DNA of 64,000 nt from [Eubacterium] siraeum. Lineage in GTDB: Bacteria > Bacillota > Clostridia > Oscillospirales > Ruminococcaceae. Below the pieces are notes generated by a model that was given only the letters and a program-made list of their open reading frames with translations, did not search any database and had not been told where the DNA came from. The translations under genes and the position numbers were made by a program. The DNA lies in the NCBI GenBank assembly GCA_025150425.1, contig CP102281.1, forward strand, positions 434,001 through 498,000. The letters are read 5' to 3'. Within the stretch, counting starts at the first letter, position 1. Each line of letters opens with the position of its first letter. This document shows, one piece after another, positions 36,413 to 44,554 of the stretch.

Positions 36413-37336
36413 ATGACGGAATTTTTACCGGAGGGAAGAAGACTTGCATACAAAGAGAACACGGCGGCATTGCAATCAGCCAGAACGCTTATGCAGGCGG
36501 CGGTGTCGGGGGCAATACTTGAGGCTTCGTGTACGGTGTGCGATGCGGAGCATAATATGCACGTCGATCTTGGCTGTATGAAGGGGATAATACCTCGCAG
36601 TGAGGGCGCAATAGGCATAGAAAGCGGTGCGACACGGGATATAGCGCTTATATCAAGAGTGGGAAAGCCTGTCTGCTTCAGGATAACGAAGATAGACGAA
36701 ACCGGAAGCGAGCCGTTGGCGATCCTGTCAAGGAAGGCGGCGCAGGAGGAGGCGGACAGGGAATATGTATCAAAGCTGACTCCCGGTGATATTATAGGAG
36801 CGAGGGTAACGCATCTTGAACAGTTCGGCTGTTTTGTGGACATAGGCTGCGGCATTGCGTCAATGATACCGATTGATGCTATCTCGGTATCAAGAATAGT
36901 TCATCCTGCAAACAGATTTTCGGTAGGCGATGATATTTTTGCGGTGGTGAAAGGTCGGGATCAGGGACATATCTGTCTTACGCACAAGGAACTGCTCGGA
37001 ACGTGGCAACAGAACGCAGAACGTTTTGCGGTAGGTGAAACCGTTCCCGGCATTGTAAGGTCGATAGAGGACTACGGGATTTTCATCGAGCTTGCACCGA
37101 ATCTCGCAGGGCTGGCGGAGCTTAAAAGCGGAATAAAGGTAGGAGATTGCGCCTGCGTGTATATCAAGGCGATTATACCCGAAAAGATGAAAATCAAACT
37201 GATAATTGTAAACTGCTGTGATGACGGCTGTGTCCCGCTTGAAGCGCCGTATTTCATTACGGAGGGGCATATTGACAGGTGGGTGTATTCCACTCCCGAT
37301 GCACCGAAGTACATAGTTACGGATTTCAGCGAATAG
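36413..37336 (+). CDS. S1 RNA-binding domain protein (ribosomal protein S1-like)
   Basis: The 307-residue protein has three OB-type S1 repeats: about residues 28-105 (diverged), 120-195 (GDIIGARVTHLEQFGCFVDI) and 205-275 (GETVPGIVRSIEDYGIFIEL). Low-GC Firmicutes S1-like proteins have three or four such repeats and bind mRNA. The acidic N-terminal arm has no known motif. It has an AGGAAGGA site and a hairpin terminator 130 bases downstream. Confidence 0.85.
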   Translation: MTEFLPEGRRLAYKENTAALQSARTLMQAAVSGAILEASCTVCDAEHNMHVDLGCMKGIIPRSEGAIGIESGATRDIALISRVGKPVCFRITKIDETGSEPLAILSRKAAQEEADREYVSKLTPGDIIGARVTHLEQFGCFVDIGCGIASMIPIDAISVSRIVHPANRFSVGDDIFAVVKGRDQGHICLTHKELLGTWQQNAERFAVGETVPGIVRSIEDYGIFIELAPNLAGLAELKSGIKVGDCACVYIKAIIPEKMKIKLIIVNCCDDGCVPLEAPYFITEGHIDRWVYSTPDAPKYIVTDFSE

Positions 37337-37345
37337 CGGTGCGGC

Positions 37346-37404
37346 TGTGAGCCGCTTCAAGTTCCGCCTGCGGCAATGTGCCGCACCAAGTTCCGCCTTT
37401 GGAA
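37346..37404 (+). repeat. Left inverted boundary repeat with hairpin-and-9-mer array
   Basis: Directly after the S1 gene, AGTTCCGCC (37360-37368) recurs at 37389-37397, 29 bases apart. The 20-base spacer between them and the segment before the first copy are each small hairpins. Positions 37362-37404 match 39868-39910 in inverted orientation with one mismatch over 43 bases. Confidence 0.85.
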
Positions 37405-37466
37405 TTGTCCGAGCTATCCGCAGGATAGCAAAACGGCGGAGTTACACAAAGCAATAATTAATGAAT

Positions 37467-37502
37467 AAAGCGGTTACAGTGCTACACTGTGACCGCTTTT
37501 GT
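37467..37502 (+). terminator. S1 gene terminator hairpin
   Basis: The stem AAAGCGGTTACAGTG/CACTGTGACCGCTTT (one mismatch) is followed by T. Related AGCGGTCAC hairpins recur near 39775 and 39967. Confidence 0.8.
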
Positions 37503-37629
37503 ATTATTATCGCTAACTGCCCCTCGCCCCACACAACCCATTTCAAAATCCGCACTATCCCAATCACTTTTCGTACTGCAATCGTCTGTGTGTTTGTACG
37601 GTTTCGCATTTGCTCTATCACCCTCCACT

Positions 37630-37769
37630 ACAAAATTTTCCAACACAAAAATCCGCCATTTGAGTAAACAGCGGATTCTTTATATTCAATTCTCAGCACT
37701 CGTCAAAATGGTGTCCGGCAGTAAAGCAATGATGCTTCAACAGCGCCCACATCACCCCACCGCAACCGC
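37630..37769 (+). repeat. Repeat R1, copy 1
   Basis: About 140 bp starting ACAAAATTTTCCAACAC, with a terminator-like stem AATCCGC/GCGGATT. Copies at 38221, 38952 and 39348 are nearly identical. No coding capacity is credible. Confidence 0.85.
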
Positions 37770-37811
37770 CTTTCCGCACTATCCCTTGCTATGCACTATA
37801 TTCTTGCCATA

Positions 37812-37878
37812 TGAACGCTCTGTTGGCTTTGCGTCCGTGCAAAGCCTTTGGGCGTTCAACTTCGGGCATCCATGCCCG
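37812..37878 (+). repeat. Nested-hairpin module N5
   Basis: The outer stem TGAACGC/GCGTTCA (37812-37818, 37852-37858) encloses GGCTTTGC/GCAAAGCC (37825-37832, 37839-37846) with a GTCC-type loop. The side hairpin is CGGGC/GCCCG (37863-37867, 37874-37878). It is duplicated at 39528-39594. Confidence 0.85.
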
Positions 37879-37879
37879 T

Positions 37880-38050
37880 CCCTTGTCAAAGGGAGCTGGA
37901 TTGACGGCAATGCACAAACTGTTGCTTTGTTGCTTTCTGCTTGCGATATGCCCACCCTTTTTATATTGCAAACTTTTCTGCTGTCAAGACGGAGGGATTG
38001 CTCTCCATCCGCACCATCAATTAGATTTTCCGCACTATCACCCTCGCTTT
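37880..38050 (+). repeat. Repeat D, copy 1
   Basis: A module running from CCCTTGTCAAAGGGA through a GTTGCTTTGTTGCTTTC stretch to CCGTC-like GTCAAGACGGAGGGATTG. Copies lie at about 38395-38530 and 39596-39725, with reversed copies at about 49390-49530, 56168-56290 and 56405-56525. Confidence 0.75.
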
Positions 38051-38052
38051 TC

Positions 38053-38222
38053 GTAGGGGAGCGGGCTTGCCCCTCCCGTTGAATCAAAGTTATTGATTTT
38101 CTCGGCGTTTTTAATCTGTTAAGTATCAAGGGTAAAACGCAATTCCTTTTTACATTATAACTCTATTAACTTGTTTTTGATAATTGCAGTGATGTTTCGG
38201 GAGGGGCAAGCCCCTCCCCTAC
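38053..38222 (+). repeat. Repeat R2 (inverted-repeat element), copy A
   Basis: A 170-bp element with about 25-bp terminal inverted repeats, GTAGGGGAGCGGGCTTGCCC at the left and its complement ending CCCCTCCCCTAC at the right. It abuts R1 on its right, as do copies B and C. Non-coding. Confidence 0.85.
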
Positions 38223-38361
38223 AAAATTTTCAACACAAAAATCCGCCATTTGCAATAAACAGCGGATTCTTTATATTCAATTCTCAGCACTCGTCAAAAT
38301 GGTGTCCGGCAGTAAAGCAATAATGTTTTAACAGCGCCCACGTCACCCCACCGTGACCGCC
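38221..38361 (+). repeat. Repeat R1, copy 2
   Basis: Second copy of the roughly 140-bp R1 unit, starting directly at the right end of R2 copy A. Confidence 0.85.
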
Positions 38362-38573
38362 GCTCCGTACTATCCCTCGAAAAACACTATCACACTTGCC
38401 TCCCTTGTCAAAGGGAGGTGGATTGACGGCAATGCACAAACTGTTGCTTTGTTGCTTTCTGCTTGCGATATGCCCACCCTTTTTATATTGCAAGCTTTTC
38501 TGCCGTCAAGACGGAGGGATTGTACTCCATCCGCACCATCAATTAGATTTTCCGCACTATCACCCTCGCTTTT

Positions 38574-38953
38574 CGTAGGGGAGCGTCTGTGTGTGCTTAG
38601 TTGGCTTTGCGTCCATTGCAATCGTGGTCGTTTGCGGTCGGTGCGTCCTGCACCGACTTTTTGCGACCACTTGTAAGCATCCGTGCTTAAAGCCCTTGGG
38701 CACACACGCTAAGGCATCCGTGCCTCCTTATGAACGCTCTGTTGGCTTTGCGTCCTGCAAAGCCTTTGGGCGTTCATTTCAGGCATCCTTGCCTTGCTTG
38801 CCCCTCCTGTTAAATCGAAGTTATTGATTTTCTCAACATTTTTAATCTGTTAAGTATCGAGGATTAATTGCGATTACGTTTTACATTATAATTCTATTAA
38901 CTTGTTTTTGATAATTGCAGTGATGTTTCGGGAGGGGCAAGCCCCTCCCCTAC
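38574..38953 (+). repeat. Repeat R2, copy B, split by nested hairpins
   Basis: The left end GTAGGGGAGCG at 38574 breaks off inside the terminal palindrome. About 210 bp of nested hairpins follow, and the element resumes at about 38794 (CTTGCCCCTCCTG) and runs to 38953. The insertion point is the loop side of the R2 terminal palindrome. Confidence 0.82.
38589..38794 (+). repeat. Nested-hairpin modules N3 and N4
   Basis: N3 is four levels deep: GTGTGTGC/GCACACAC (38589, 38700), GGCTTT/AAAGCC (38603, 38689), GTGGTCG/CGACCAC (38624, 38664), GTCGGTGC/GCACCGAC (38637, 38650), with side hairpins TAAGC-atccgt-GCTTA and AAGGC-atccgt-GCCT. N4: TGAACGC/GCGTTCA (38731, 38770) around GGCTTTGC/GCAAAGCC (38744, 38757), then AGGC-atcctt-GCCT. 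Confidence 0.85.
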
Positions 38954-39091
38954 AAAATTTTCCAACACAAAAATCCGCCATTAGAGTAAACAGCGGATTC
39001 TTTATATTCAATTCTCAGCGCTCGTCAAAATGGTGTCCGGCAGTAAAGCAATAATGCTTTAACAGCGCCACAGCACCCCACCGTGACAGCC
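38952..39091 (+). repeat. Repeat R1, copy 3
   Basis: Third copy of R1. It is followed by an unassigned 88-bp stretch (39092-39179) and then R2 copy C. Confidence 0.85.
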
Positions 39092-39179
39092 ATTTCCGCA
39101 TTATCACCATAGCTTTTTGTAAGGGAACTTCTGTATGCTTGATATGTATTTATATTAGCATTATCATATTAAACTTTTC

Positions 39180-39349
39180 GTAGGGGAGCGGGCTTGCCCC
39201 TCCCGTTGAATCAAAGTTATTGATTTTCTCGGCGTTTTTAATCTGTTAAGTATCAAGGGTAAAACGCAATTCCTTTTTACATTATAACTCTATTAACTTG
39301 TTTTTGATAATTGCAATGATGTTTCGGGAGGGGCAAGCCCCTCCCCTAC
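39180..39349 (+). repeat. Repeat R2, copy C
   Basis: An intact 170-bp copy, almost identical to copy A, again joined to R1 on its right. Confidence 0.85.
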
Positions 39350-39486
39350 AAAATTTTCCAACACAAAATCCGCCATTTGTAATAAACGCGGATTCTTTAT
39401 ATTCAATTCTCAGCGCTTGTTAAAATGGTGTCCGCAGTAAAGCAATAATGCTTCAACAGCGCCCACAGCACCCCACCGCAACCGCA
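39348..39486 (+). repeat. Repeat R1, copy 4
   Basis: Fourth copy of R1, with small deletions in the A-run and the AGCGGATT arm. Confidence 0.83.
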
Positions 39487-39527
39487 TTTCCGCACTATCC
39501 CTTGCTATGCACTATATTCTTGCCATA

Positions 39528-39594
39528 TGAACGCTCTGTTGGCTTTGCGTCCGTGCAAAGCCTTTGGGCGTTCAACTTCGGGCATCCATGCCCG
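39528..39594 (+). repeat. Nested-hairpin module N6
   Basis: Same sequence and structure as N5 (37812). R1, N and D here form a second copy of the 37630-38000 block, which indicates tandem duplication. Confidence 0.85.
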
Positions 39595-39867
39595 TCCCTT
39601 GTCAAAGGGAGCTGGATTGACGGCAAGGCACAAACTGTTGCTTTGTTGCTTTCTGCTTGCGATACGCCCACCCTTTTTATATTGCAAGCTTTTCTGCCGT
39701 CAAGACGGAGGGATTGTACTCCGTCAGCACAATTATTTAAATAGGCATAACTTAATCGACACTTCGGCGCAAAAAAGCGGTCACAGCACCCCGCCGTGAC
39801 CGCCACATATTAACTTATCACTCTCTATAACCCCGCCGTTCCACCATCTTCAGCAAATTGTCATCAT

Positions 39868-40078
39868 TTCCAAAGGCGGAATTTGGTGCGGCACATTGCC
39901 GCAGGCGGAATTTACAGTGGCTTTCAGCCACAGGCGGAATTGTCAGCGGCGACCCGCCGCAAAAAAAGCGGTCACAGCAACCACCATGACCGTCCATATT
40001 TAATTTATTACTCTGTGTAACCCCGCCGTTCCACCACGTTCAGCCAACCCCAGACCTTTCCAAAGGCGGAATTTACAG
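39868..40078 (-). repeat. Right inverted boundary repeat and 29-bp periodic hairpin array
   Basis: GGCGGAATT occurs at 39875, 39904 and 39933, exactly 29 bases apart, and again at 40065. The 20-base spacers are hairpins (GTGCGGC-acatt-GCCGCA; GTGGCT-ttc-AGCCAC), and GCGGC-gaccc-GCCGC follows the third unit. Positions 39868-39910 are the inverted match of 37362-37404. The region ends 15 bases before the ricT stop. The whole stretch 37337-40093 holds no gene I can support. Confidence 0.85.
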
Positions 40079-40093
40079 TGGCTTTCAGCCACC

Positions 40094-40960
40094 TTAGTCC
40101 TCAAGCCCCTTGAGCGCCTGGAATTCTTCCTTCTTGATTCTTATTTTGCCGTCCTTGAGAAGCTTTACATCCTCCCTCTTGAATGCCGTAGCGGCGGCAT
40201 CGGGATTCTTGTCGAGCTTTACCTTGAGTACGCCTGTCAGCAGGTTTGCATCCTCAACGATACCTCTGCCCTCGGCTGTTTCCACAAGAGCGCCGACCTT
40301 AGGAGTTATCGCAAGAAGCTCCTCATAGCAGTTCTGCTCATATTTAAGACAGCACATAAGTCGTCCGCAGGTGCCTGAAATCTTTGTGGGATTCAGCGAC
40401 AGCGATTGCTCCTTAGCCATCTTTATTGACACCGGCTGGAATTCTCCGAGGAAGGTCTTACAGCAGAACGGCCTGCCGCAGATTCCAAGTCCGCCGAGCA
40501 TCTTCGCCTCGTCACGCACGCCGATCTGACGAAGCTCTATTCTTGTACGGTAAACCGATGCAAGATCCTTTACAAGCTCTCTGAAATCCACTCTGCTTTC
40601 AGCCGTGAAATAAAATAATATCTTGCTTCCGTCAAAGGTGCAGTCAATATCAATAGGCTTCATTTCCAGCTTGTGATCGGCTATCTTCTGAGCGAAGACC
40701 TTCATTATCTCCTGCTCTTTTTCACGGTTCTTCTTCTGCGTTTCAAGATCCTTGTCGGTAGCTATGCGGATTATGCTCTTGAGCGGCTGTACCACCTTGT
40801 CGTCCTCAATCTCACGGTTCGCTATAACGACCTCGCCGCACTCAACGCCTCTTGCGGTTTCCACTATAACGTGATTTCCGCACTTGACTGTATTTTTATT
40901 CGGGGAAAAGTAGTATATCTTCCCGACATCCTTGAATCTGACTCCTATAATTTCAGTCAT
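40094..40960 (-). CDS. ricT: RicT/YaaT, PSP1-domain protein
   Basis: The 288-residue PSP1-family protein has the conserved Cys set LGGLGICGRPFCCKTFLGEF and TCGRLMCCLKYEQNCYEE, which in Bacillus helps bind iron-sulfur clusters of the RicA-RicF-RicT complex. That complex assists RNase Y maturation of mRNAs and supports sporulation and competence. It is last in the darA-holB-ricT set, matching Bacillus yaaQ-holB-yaaT. Confidence 0.94.
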   Translation of the reverse strand: MTEIIGVRFKDVGKIYYFSPNKNTVKCGNHVIVETARGVECGEVVIANREIEDDKVVQPLKSIIRIATDKDLETQKKNREKEQEIMKVFAQKIADHKLEMKPIDIDCTFDGSKILFYFTAESRVDFRELVKDLASVYRTRIELRQIGVRDEAKMLGGLGICGRPFCCKTFLGEFQPVSIKMAKEQSLSLNPTKISGTCGRLMCCLKYEQNCYEELLAITPKVGALVETAEGRGIVEDANLLTGVLKVKLDKNPDAAATAFKREDVKLLKDGKIRIKKEEFQALKGLED

Positions 40961-40980
40961 TTTTACCCTTTCTTATTTGC

Positions 40981-41937
40981 CTATTGTAAAACGGCAAACA
41001 GCTTTGCAGGTATATATGCCTGCATCAGCTTTACATTTATATTAGTTCCGTCCATAAGCGCAAAACCGCTCAGCACCTCGTACAAGGCATACAGCCTTGC
41101 CTTAGTTAGACATAGCAAAGGCTCGCCGCCTGTTTCAAGCACTCTCAGCGACTCGGTCACATTCTCGTACAGTATCGTTATTACTCCGTACAGATCCTCC
41201 CTTGTCGTGCAGGCGGTCATTGCAACTGCGGCCGAATATTCGTCTTTCTTCGATAATGCCTCTGTCACCTTTTTGGCTGTATCATACAGCTTTATGCGCT
41301 TTTCGTCAGAGAGTATATCCCGTATTCTGCCCGGATTTGTCCCGTACAGCTCTACCGCCCGTTTCGCCGTGTCACTGTCATAACCGTTGTATTCAAGACA
41401 GGAAACGCATTCTTCCGCAGTCATGTCCGATATCGGTATGCACACGAGCCTCGACTTTATCGTTTCAAGTATCTGCGAGGTATTTGAGCAGGTGAAAATG
41501 TAACGGTTATATTTTGACGGCTCTTCTATCGCTTTGAGCAGAACATTCTGCTGCTCCTCCGTCATTTCCTCGCAGTCCTCATAGATGAAAACACGGGTGT
41601 CGCTGTCATTGGGGAGCGTTGAAGCAAAGCATACATTATCACGCACGCTTTCCTTGCTGTACTTTTCGCCCTTGGCATAGATAACATCTGCGTGTTCGCC
41701 CGATATGATATTCCGACAGCTCCTGCATCTGCCGCACGGCATATTGTTTTCGGGTTCACGGCACAGATACAGCATAGCGCACCACTTTGCAAAGGTGCGC
41801 TTGCCTATGCCTTTTTCACCCGTCAGCATTATTCCGTGGGGAAGCCTGTCGCTTTCGGCTGTTTCCGCCAGCAGAGCGGTCTCACGCTGTTTGCCGAATA
41901 GCTTTATGCTGTCACAGCTTGCATTGCTTGCAGACAT
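40981..41937 (-). CDS. holB: DNA polymerase III delta-prime subunit
   Basis: The 318-residue clamp-loader AAA+ protein has MLTGEKGIGKRTFAKW (Walker A), a zinc module (CGRCRSCRNI), a Walker-B-like VFIYEDCEEMTEEQQNVLLKAIEEP and sensor 1 RYIFTCSNTS. It loads the sliding clamp with delta and tau. It overlaps darA by one base. Confidence 0.94.
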   Translation of the reverse strand: MSASNASCDSIKLFGKQRETALLAETAESDRLPHGIMLTGEKGIGKRTFAKWCAMLYLCREPENNMPCGRCRSCRNIISGEHADVIYAKGEKYSKESVRDNVCFASTLPNDSDTRVFIYEDCEEMTEEQQNVLLKAIEEPSKYNRYIFTCSNTSQILETIKSRLVCIPISDMTAEECVSCLEYNGYDSDTAKRAVELYGTNPGRIRDILSDEKRIKLYDTAKKVTEALSKKDEYSAAVAMTACTTREDLYGVITILYENVTESLRVLETGGEPLLCLTKARLYALYEVLSGFALMDGTNINVKLMQAYIPAKLFAVLQ

Positions 41938-42260
41938 CAGACTTTCTCAAATCTCTCTATGTTCGTCACAAAGATAGTCGCACCGCCGACAAATACCTCG
42001 ACAGGAAAGCTGGTGTAGCTTCCTACGCCGTATGATGCGGCAGAAGGAACAAACTGCTTTCTCTTGTGCGAATGGTCCTTGATAATCTCGATTATCTCGT
42101 CTATCTTGTCGTCCTCAGAGCAGATAAGAAATGTCGTGTTACCTGACATTAAAAATCCTCCGGTCGAGGCAAGCTTGGTGGCCTGAAAGCCAGATTTTGT
42201 AAGTGATGACGAAACTGAATGAGCGTCATCGTTATTTACGATTGCATATATTAATTTCAT
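41937..42260 (-). CDS. darA: Cyclic-di-AMP receptor DarA/PstA (PII-like)
   Basis: The 107-residue protein has the PII-like ferredoxin fold of the DUF970 family: MKLIYAIVNNDDAHSVSSSL, TKLASTGGFLMSGNTTFLIC and VEVFVGGATIFVTNIERFEKV. Family members bind c-di-AMP at trimer interfaces. It is first in the darA-holB-ricT operon with its own promoter. Confidence 0.94.
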   Translation of the reverse strand: MKLIYAIVNNDDAHSVSSSLTKSGFQATKLASTGGFLMSGNTTFLICSEDDKIDEIIEIIKDHSHKRKQFVPSAASYGVGSYTSFPVEVFVGGATIFVTNIERFEKV

Positions 42261-42316
42261 AAAGATTACCGTCCTTTCTGTATCGGGCTATCCTTGTGAG
42301 TTTGAATTTCGAAATA

Positions 42317-42345
42317 ATTATAACACATTTTCTGTATAAAGTAAA
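42317..42345 (-). promoter_or_regulatory. darA operon promoter
   Basis: On the minus strand TTTACT (42340-42345) and TATAAT (42317-42322) have a 17-base spacer. The remaining part of the 306-bp gap 42261-42566 holds three copies of CCTGTTTTTTT (near 42386, 42504 and 42554), whose role is unclear, and no gene. Confidence 0.75.
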
Positions 42346-42566
42346 GGCAAAACGCATAAACTTCACCGCAAACTTTTGATACGGACCTGTTTTTTTGCCG
42401 CAGAAATATCCGTTTTTGCGAAAAGCTCACCTACAGCATAAATCATCAGCGTGACGGTTTTCTGCATATTGTCCGTAAATGTACACTGCAAGCGGTTTTG
42501 CGGCCTGTTTTTTTCAAAACTCATTCATCGTTTTTCATCACCTGTGATTTATGCCTGTTTTTTTCA

Positions 42567-43907
42567 TCAGACAACTATCGGAATATCTGCTATTCCCTTG
42601 TCACGAAGTGCCCTTGCAGCGTCTATCGTGACCACCTCGCCCGGCATTATAAGCGGGATTCCCGGCGGACACGGCGCAACCGCACCTGCGCACACCTTGC
42701 CGACCGTCATCATCACAGGCAGTCTCACCTTTCCCGAGAAGTACGCCTTCGCCGGCGAGCAGGCGGTCTGCGTCCTGATATGGACAGGCGGCGAGGGCAG
42801 GTCCCTTACGAAAACCGACCTAGGCGTATTCGCCCTCAGCACCGTCTTTATCGTCTCAAAATCGACATCCGTCGAGCCGCTTCCGAACAGCAGTACACAG
42901 CGGTATTCGTCCGCATATTCGCACTCTATGCCGAATTCCTTCAGCATCTCAGCCATAGCAAAGCCGGTCGAATGCACCGCCGCACAATCGAATGTTACCT
43001 TCATATAATCGCTCTGGCTCAGCACATATCCCATATCGGCGCAGTGCCGCTTCAGCGCCGTTACCTTGTTGCATATTTCCGCTATATGAAAGGGTTTCTC
43101 GGCTATTGTACGGTTGCATCTGTCAAGGCTGTCGAGGATAAGATAGCTCGGGCTTGAGGTCGCCGTGAGAGCCATCGCCTCCTTTGCCATAGCGCAGTAT
43201 TTCTCGTTTGCTATATGCAGATACGCTCCGCCCGTAAGCACGGGGAGCGTCTTGTGGGCGCTGTCCGCGCACATATCCGCACCGAGCGTCATCGGGTGCA
43301 GATCGACAGGAGCAAATTTCAGATATGCGCCGTGTGCGTTGTCAACCAGTAAAGGTATACCGTGCGAATGGCACACCTCCGCTATAGCGGAAATATTGCT
43401 CATACCGCCGTAATAATCAATTGAATTTATAAATACCGCAAGCGTTCTTGAATTGATTTTTGCCTCTATGCTTTCGGGAGTAACGGCGGCGCAGAGGTAT
43501 TCTTCGGGATATACCCAGGACGGAATAAGCCCCAGCAGGACGCAGGAATTTATAAAGCTGCGGTGCGAATATCTGCCGGCGATAACGTGATCCTTGCCGT
43601 TGCCCCTTAGCTTTGCAAGGGTGAGCATTGTCTGTATCGCAAGCGTACTTCCCGAGCAGGAGTACAGCGTTCTCTTACTGCCGAACAGCTTTGATGCGTT
43701 TTTCTCGCTTTGTGCTATTATGCCCTTTCCGCCGTTTGTATCGGTGTCATAAAGGCTGTCCGCTCCGTCAATTTCGGTAATGTCAAGCGGATCCTCCGTT
43801 CCCTTATGCCCCGGCATATAACAGCGTATCGTATGACTTTCACTGTTCTTTACAAGAAAATCGTGTATCGGCGTTGTCATTTCTTCAATTAAATTTGAAA
43901 TATCCAT
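42567..43907 (-). CDS. PLP-dependent Orn/Lys/Arg decarboxylase-family protein
   Basis: The 446-residue fold-type I enzyme has CYMPGHKGTEDP, SGSTLAIQTMLTLAK, VDNAHGAYLKF and the Schiff-base lysine in ADSAHKTLPVLTGGAYLH. The C-terminal domain PCPPGIPLIMPGEVV is conserved. It matches the YaaO/SpeA-like short class, which sits upstream of tmk-yaaQ-holB in Bacillus; here tmk is missing. Arginine or lysine decarboxylation feeding polyamines is likely, and agrees with nspC elsewhere in the window. Confidence 0.92.
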   Translation of the reverse strand: MDISNLIEEMTTPIHDFLVKNSESHTIRCYMPGHKGTEDPLDITEIDGADSLYDTDTNGGKGIIAQSEKNASKLFGSKRTLYSCSGSTLAIQTMLTLAKLRGNGKDHVIAGRYSHRSFINSCVLLGLIPSWVYPEEYLCAAVTPESIEAKINSRTLAVFINSIDYYGGMSNISAIAEVCHSHGIPLLVDNAHGAYLKFAPVDLHPMTLGADMCADSAHKTLPVLTGGAYLHIANEKYCAMAKEAMALTATSSPSYLILDSLDRCNRTIAEKPFHIAEICNKVTALKRHCADMGYVLSQSDYMKVTFDCAAVHSTGFAMAEMLKEFGIECEYADEYRCVLLFGSGSTDVDFETIKTVLRANTPRSVFVRDLPSPPVHIRTQTACSPAKAYFSGKVRLPVMMTVGKVCAGAVAPCPPGIPLIMPGEVVTIDAARALRDKGIADIPIVV

Positions 43908-44347
43908 CAGGTATCATTCCTTATCATTTCGTTTATCGCTTTATTCCTGTAAACAAGATCGTGCCTTTCGGTAAAGCCGAGCTTTTCCCAAAATTCGTTA
44001 CCGCTCTCGTTGTGCCTGAAAACCACGAGTGCAACCTTATTTATCCCGATATTTTTCATAGCGTCCATAGCCGCATCGACAAGGGCGGTCGCTATCCCTC
44101 TTTTGCGGTACTGCGGATTTACCGCAGTGTGATAAATATAGCCTCTGCGCCCGTCCGAGCCTGCCATGATCACTCCTACAACCTTGTTGTCCTCAAATGC
44201 CGCAAAGCAGGTATCGGGATTTCTCTCAAGAAATCGGTTTATACCCTGTTCGCTGTCGTCAAGATTATTGAGTCCCATTCCCTTGCATGACAGCCACAGT
44301 TCATAGACATCGGAATAATGTTCTTTTGTCATTTTTATAATTTCCAT
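43907..44347 (-). CDS. GNAT-family N-acetyltransferase
   Basis: The 146-residue acetyltransferase has the acetyl-CoA loop QYRKRGIATALVDAAM (motif A, R/QxxGxG/A) and a beta strand VVGVIMAGSDGRRGYIYHTAVN. It resembles the RimI/YpeA type. The target is unknown. It overlaps the decarboxylase start by one base and has AAAGGGGG at its own start. Confidence 0.88.
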   Translation of the reverse strand: MEIIKMTKEHYSDVYELWLSCKGMGLNNLDDSEQGINRFLERNPDTCFAAFEDNKVVGVIMAGSDGRRGYIYHTAVNPQYRKRGIATALVDAAMDAMKNIGINKVALVVFRHNESGNEFWEKLGFTERHDLVYRNKAINEMIRNDT

Positions 44348-44428
44348 ATTTCATTCCCCCTTTGATTTTTATTGTATCATAAATAACGTTGATTTTCAAT
44401 TTTTTTGTAATAAAAAAAACAAAAAAGG

Positions 44429-44457
44429 TTGAATTATTCTCCGCTTTTCATTATAAT
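44429..44457 (+). promoter_or_regulatory. Promoter of the FtsA-like gene
   Basis: TTGAAT (44429-44434) and TATAAT (44452-44457) with a 17-base spacer, about 98 bases before the start codon. Confidence 0.8.
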
Positions 44458-44554
44458 TATAATCAGCAGTAGTACGAAATACGAAAAATAAAATCAAAGA
44501 ATACTCTGTAAGCCTTTACGGGTTTACGGAATTTCAAGAAAGGGAGTAAATAAA

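Noticed and set aside
37789-39806. Several similar reading frames of 60-116 codons on both strands within the repeat block
   Set aside because: They are similar only because the DNA repeats are similar. They lack ribosome sites, are rich in Cys/Leu/Arg from hairpin DNA, and the same segments are open on both strands.
39868-40078. Possible CRISPR array
   Set aside because: The constant part is only 9 bases, the spacers are self-complementary, there are few units, and no cas gene is present.
42498-43157. Antisense frames over the PLP decarboxylase
   Set aside because: The decarboxylase has strong family motifs. These frames have no ribosome site and an Arg/His-rich composition typical of reversed coding DNA.
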